IMG/VR virus record: IMGVR_UViG_3300047372_000605 | Coordinates: 1-64,000 of that record | Reading direction: 5' to 3' (one strand) | DNA from: a virus | DNA: 64,000 bases | Notes under the pieces: generated by a model | Database searches by the model: none | Told to the model about the DNA's origin: nothing | The model's input: only the letters and a program-made list of their open reading frames with translations | In this document: one piece after another, positions 61,372-64,000 of the stretch | Position numbering within the stretch: position 1 is the stretch's first letter | Layout of the letters: every line of letters starts with the position of its first letter | Translations under genes and position numbers: made by a program

Positions 61372-62432
61372 TGGCTCATATTTTTAAATATCCTAAAGAT
61401 AATAGTAAAGGTATTATAGTTTTTACTCATAAGGAATGGCCTTGGTTGCTACAAAATGCTTTATCAACCCTCCAGGATTTAAAACAAATGTTTTACTTAG
61501 GTTGGAACCAAGGAACATATTTTGGAGAAATTCAAATGCCTAATATTGTTGATTTTTCATTCTCATCTCCTTCTACTCTTACTTATAAAGATAATGGAAA
61601 TACTTTATATATTCCTTTATGTGGGAGAAATTTTTTAACTAGTGATTTTAAGAATTTAGATATTAAAGAAAAAAATTTTGATATAATATCAACTAGTAGA
61701 GCAGTTAAAATTAAACAACTCCCCCCATTATTACATTCTATTAAAAAGTTAAACAATAGAGGAATATATCCTAAAACTTTATTTATAATTCCCACAGCCG
61801 AAAATGAAACCCCAGAATATGCTGATATTAATATTGTAAAAACTTTTAATGAATTATTTACTGTTGAAGAGAAAAAACATATAACTATGATGAGGCTCTC
61901 TCCAGAATTAGGTTTTTTAGGAATTAATCAACAAACTTTAAATTGGTTTTATAATAATAGTAAAATACTTTACATAGGATCTAAAAGTGAAGGAAATTGT
62001 AGAGTAGTTCATGAAGCTCTTATGGGTGGATGTAATATTGTTTATTATAAAAACCATAAGGGAGCTTTAGTGGATTATTTAGATAAAACTAATAGTACAT
62101 CATATGATACCCATGAAAATATTGATATCGCATTAGAAAAGGCTTTAAAAAGTTATACTTACTCAAAAATAAAAACAGATTCTTATGAAGACATTTTAAG
62201 TGAGAGAACTTCATTGAAAAAATTAATCCCCTATTTTGAAAAATTATATGAGTTAAATAATTCAAAATTTGATGGAGAATTAATAAATTATGATAATTTA
62301 TCCAATAGATTCCCAGCTCATTATTTAGATGTTCCTTGGAATAGCAAAGATCCTAAAGTCCCAACGGCTGATATTAAAACTCTAGATCAGTTAACTATTT
62401 TCATAAATTATATAAATGGAAATTGGAATTAG
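61371..62432 (+). CDS. Glycosyltransferase-like protein (GT-B type)
   Basis: The C-terminal half of this 353-residue protein carries a donor-site pattern (ILYIGSKSEGNCRVVHEALMGG, then CNIVYYKNHKGALVDYL) like that of family 4 glycosyltransferases. The N-terminal half is less clear but has LYIPLCGRNFLTSDF. The start shares a base with the previous stop (TAATG). It is likely part of the glycan pathway. The fold assignment is moderate. Confidence 0.58.
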   Translation: MAHIFKYPKDNSKGIIVFTHKEWPWLLQNALSTLQDLKQMFYLGWNQGTYFGEIQMPNIVDFSFSSPSTLTYKDNGNTLYIPLCGRNFLTSDFKNLDIKEKNFDIISTSRAVKIKQLPPLLHSIKKLNNRGIYPKTLFIIPTAENETPEYADINIVKTFNELFTVEEKKHITMMRLSPELGFLGINQQTLNWFYNNSKILYIGSKSEGNCRVVHEALMGGCNIVYYKNHKGALVDYLDKTNSTSYDTHENIDIALEKALKSYTYSKIKTDSYEDILSERTSLKKLIPYFEKLYELNNSKFDGELINYDNLSNRFPAHYLDVPWNSKDPKVPTADIKTLDQLTIFINYINGNWN

Positions 62433-62453
62433 TAAAAATTTATCGTATATTTG
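62423..62453 (+). promoter_or_regulatory. Host-type promoter of the neuB-like gene
   Basis: TTG at 62423-62425, 20 bases, then TATATTTG at 62446-62453, the best match to TAnnTTTG in the window. A leader of about 35 bases follows. Confidence 0.65.
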
Positions 62454-62493
62454 AAAAGCAATAGTTTAGTATAAACAAATAAAAAATAAAAAT

Positions 62494-63957
62494 ATGTTAT
62501 ATATATTTGAAATGGCAAATAATCATATGGGTAGTGTTTCCCATGCCAAAACTATCATTGATGAATTTGCAAATTTATCAAAAAAATGGAAAATAACAGC
62601 AGGAATTAAATTACAATTTAGAAATCTAGATACTTTTATTCATCCTGATTTTCAACAGCGTAATGATTTAAAATATGTTAAAAGATTTAATGAAACTAGA
62701 TTATCTAAATCAGAATTTAAAGAAATAGTTGATTATATTAAATCTACGGGATTATTAGCCATTACAACTCCTTTCGATAATGAATCAATCCCTATGACTT
62801 CAGAATTAAATATTGATGTATTAAAAGTAGCAAGTTGTTCTGTGGATGATTGGCCCTTATTAGAAGAATTATCAAATATAAATAAAAAAATAATTATATC
62901 AACTGCAGGGGTTGAGTTAAATACTTTACGTAAGGTTTATAGAATATTTAAACAAAAAAGAAGAGATTTTGCATTTATGCATTGTGTTGGTGAATACCCA
63001 ACAGCTAACGAAGTTGCAAATTTAAATAGAATTAAAGAATTAAAAAATGAATTTCCTGATATAGAAATAGGATTTTCAACACATGAATCTCCTTTAGAAA
63101 AATCAATGACTCCTTATGCTGTAGCTATGGGATGTACAATAGTTGAAAAACATGTTGGGGTGCCTACAGATGAATGGTCTTTAAACGCTTATTCATTAAC
63201 CAGTAATCAAATGGATAAGGTATTGTTTGAAATTGATGAATTATTAAGAGCATCAATAGGTAAATCTAATGAGCAAATTAAATCATTAAAATCTTTAAAA
63301 CGTGGAGTTTATGTAAAAAATGATCTAAAAAAAGGCCATAAAATTAGTAAAAATGATATATATTTTGCAATGCCAGTTCAAGATGGTATGCTAGATGCTT
63401 CTAACTATTATGATATTTTAAATTCTCATATTAAAACAGATAAAGTAAAAAATGAAGGGTTATATTTAAGTAATGTTGTAAATTTAGATCGAAAAGAAAT
63501 AATAGAAAAAATAAAATCCCAAGTTAAAAAACAACTATCAGAAGCTAATGTTACAATTACGGATAAGGATGATATAGAAATTTCATCTCATTATGGGTTA
63601 GAATCATTTTTTGAAACAGGTTGTGTTATTATTTCAAAAATCAACCGTAAATATTGTAAAAAAATATTAGTAGTTTTACCAAATCAATCTCATCCTACCC
63701 ATAGACATATGATAAAAGAAGAATCATTTGAATTATTATCTGGAGATTGTAAATTAGTTTTAAATGGAAGGGATATAGATCTTAAATTAGGGGAACCAAA
63801 GCTTATTAATACAAAAGTTGATCATTCTTTTAGTAGTAAAAAAGGATGTGTAGTAGAAGAAGTGTCAACAACTCATATTCCTGGGGATTCTATATATCAA
63901 AATCCTGAGATAAATAAATTATCTTTAAGTGAACGTAAAATTAAAATATCTTTATAA
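62494..63957 (+). CDS. Nonulosonic (sialic-type) acid synthase NeuB with SAF and cupin domains
   Basis: A 487-residue protein. Residues 1-245 are a NeuB barrel: FEMANNHMGSVSHA at the start, ITTPFDNESIPM, LKVASCSVDDWPLLEEL and GFSTHESPLEKSM. Residues about 268-320 are a SAF-type domain (LKRGVYVKNDLKKGHKI), as in sialic acid synthases. Residues about 385-487 form a cupin with HPTHRHMIKEESFELL and a later DHSF. The enzyme condenses a sugar with phosphoenolpyruvate. The cupin may be an isomerase or lock the domain. The next gene looks like the activating cytidylyltransferase. Confidence 0.82.
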   Translation: MLYIFEMANNHMGSVSHAKTIIDEFANLSKKWKITAGIKLQFRNLDTFIHPDFQQRNDLKYVKRFNETRLSKSEFKEIVDYIKSTGLLAITTPFDNESIPMTSELNIDVLKVASCSVDDWPLLEELSNINKKIIISTAGVELNTLRKVYRIFKQKRRDFAFMHCVGEYPTANEVANLNRIKELKNEFPDIEIGFSTHESPLEKSMTPYAVAMGCTIVEKHVGVPTDEWSLNAYSLTSNQMDKVLFEIDELLRASIGKSNEQIKSLKSLKRGVYVKNDLKKGHKISKNDIYFAMPVQDGMLDASNYYDILNSHIKTDKVKNEGLYLSNVVNLDRKEIIEKIKSQVKKQLSEANVTITDKDDIEISSHYGLESFFETGCVIISKINRKYCKKILVVLPNQSHPTHRHMIKEESFELLSGDCKLVLNGRDIDLKLGEPKLINTKVDHSFSSKKGCVVEEVSTTHIPGDSIYQNPEINKLSLSERKIKISL

Positions 63958-63961
63958 AAAT

Positions 63962-64000
63962 ATGGGTACTCATTTCATAATACCTGCTCGAAAAAATTCA
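63962..64000 (+). CDS. Start of a probable CMP-nonulosonate cytidylyltransferase (NeuA-like), 3' end outside window
   Basis: Only 13 codons are visible: MGTHFIIPARKNS. FIIPAR followed by Lys-Asn-Ser is the usual opening of NeuA-type cytidylyltransferases (IIPARxxSK), which activate nonulosonic acids with CTP. It starts five bases after the NeuB-like gene, the usual partner. The call rests on the short motif and the context. Confidence 0.55.
   Translation, partial: MGTHFIIPARKNS

Overview
The window is a 64 kb piece of a large, AT-rich, T4-like (contractile-tailed) phage genome, with every recognisable gene on the + strand. It holds a contractile sheath and tube, a baseplate series, a T4-style replisome (gp32-, UvsX-, RNase H-, gp41-, gp43-, gp45-, gp44- and gp62-like proteins), a class I ribonucleotide reductase, chaperonins, three tRNAs and a lysis cassette. 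The host is probably a member of the Bacteroidota, most likely a marine flavobacterium. The reasons are inferential: starts follow A-rich stretches rather than Shine-Dalgarno sequences; seven intergenic sites match the Bacteroidota-type promoter (TTTG, 19-20 bp, TAnnTT); and one lipoprotein carries the Lys-acidic-acidic surface-export signal typical of flavobacteria.

Layout. 1-8500: four long, Ser/Gly/Thr-rich fibre or adhesin genes, the first cut by the window edge. 8577-23020: three small proteins, then sheath, tube, a hub-assembly gene with an apparent frameshifted extension, tape measure and baseplate proteins, ending in a 1431-residue hub protein with a peptidoglycan-peptidase tail. 23047-31825: a divergent family A DNA polymerase, SSB, RecA/UvsX, 5' nuclease, DnaB-type helicase, NrdB and NrdA. 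31829-38481: a second fibre with an S74 chaperone, a lectin-like protein, a glycosyltransferase, an AT-hook protein, and the holin/endolysin region. 38522-45567: a preQ0 (7-cyano-7-deazaguanine) DNA-modification cluster (DpdA-like transglycosylase, QueC, QueD, QueE, FolE), interleaved with tRNA-Ser, tRNA-Gln and tRNA-Ala and with a secreted nuclease and a surface lipoprotein. 45560-56277: a family B DNA polymerase split into two chains around a small ORF, sliding clamp, Hsp20, GroES, GroEL, both clamp-loader subunits, an Nmad1-like protein and a Cas4/RecB-like nuclease. 56321-64000: a sugar cluster with several glycosyltransferases, a HAD phosphatase, a PhyH-like oxygenase, a NeuB-type nonulosonate synthase and the first codons of a probable cytidylyltransferase.

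Regulation. Two promoter families are visible. One is the host-like TTTG/TATATT type in front of the polymerase A, SSB, glycosyltransferase, DNA-modification, folE, groES and neuB transcription units. The other is a TATTTATA motif, four times in the exact 14-base form TATTTATAATAAAT, in front of structural and lysis genes and presumably the late promoter. Two clear intrinsic terminators bracket the sheath/tube unit.

The points most worth following are the preQ0 enzymes whose metal-binding residues are changed (all four zinc cysteines of QueC are gone at exact spacing), the second highly divergent DNA polymerase, the surface lipoprotein plus secreted nuclease pair, the copper-protein-like domain in a tail fibre, the frameshift in the hub gene, and two single genes each enclosed by long inverted repeats.
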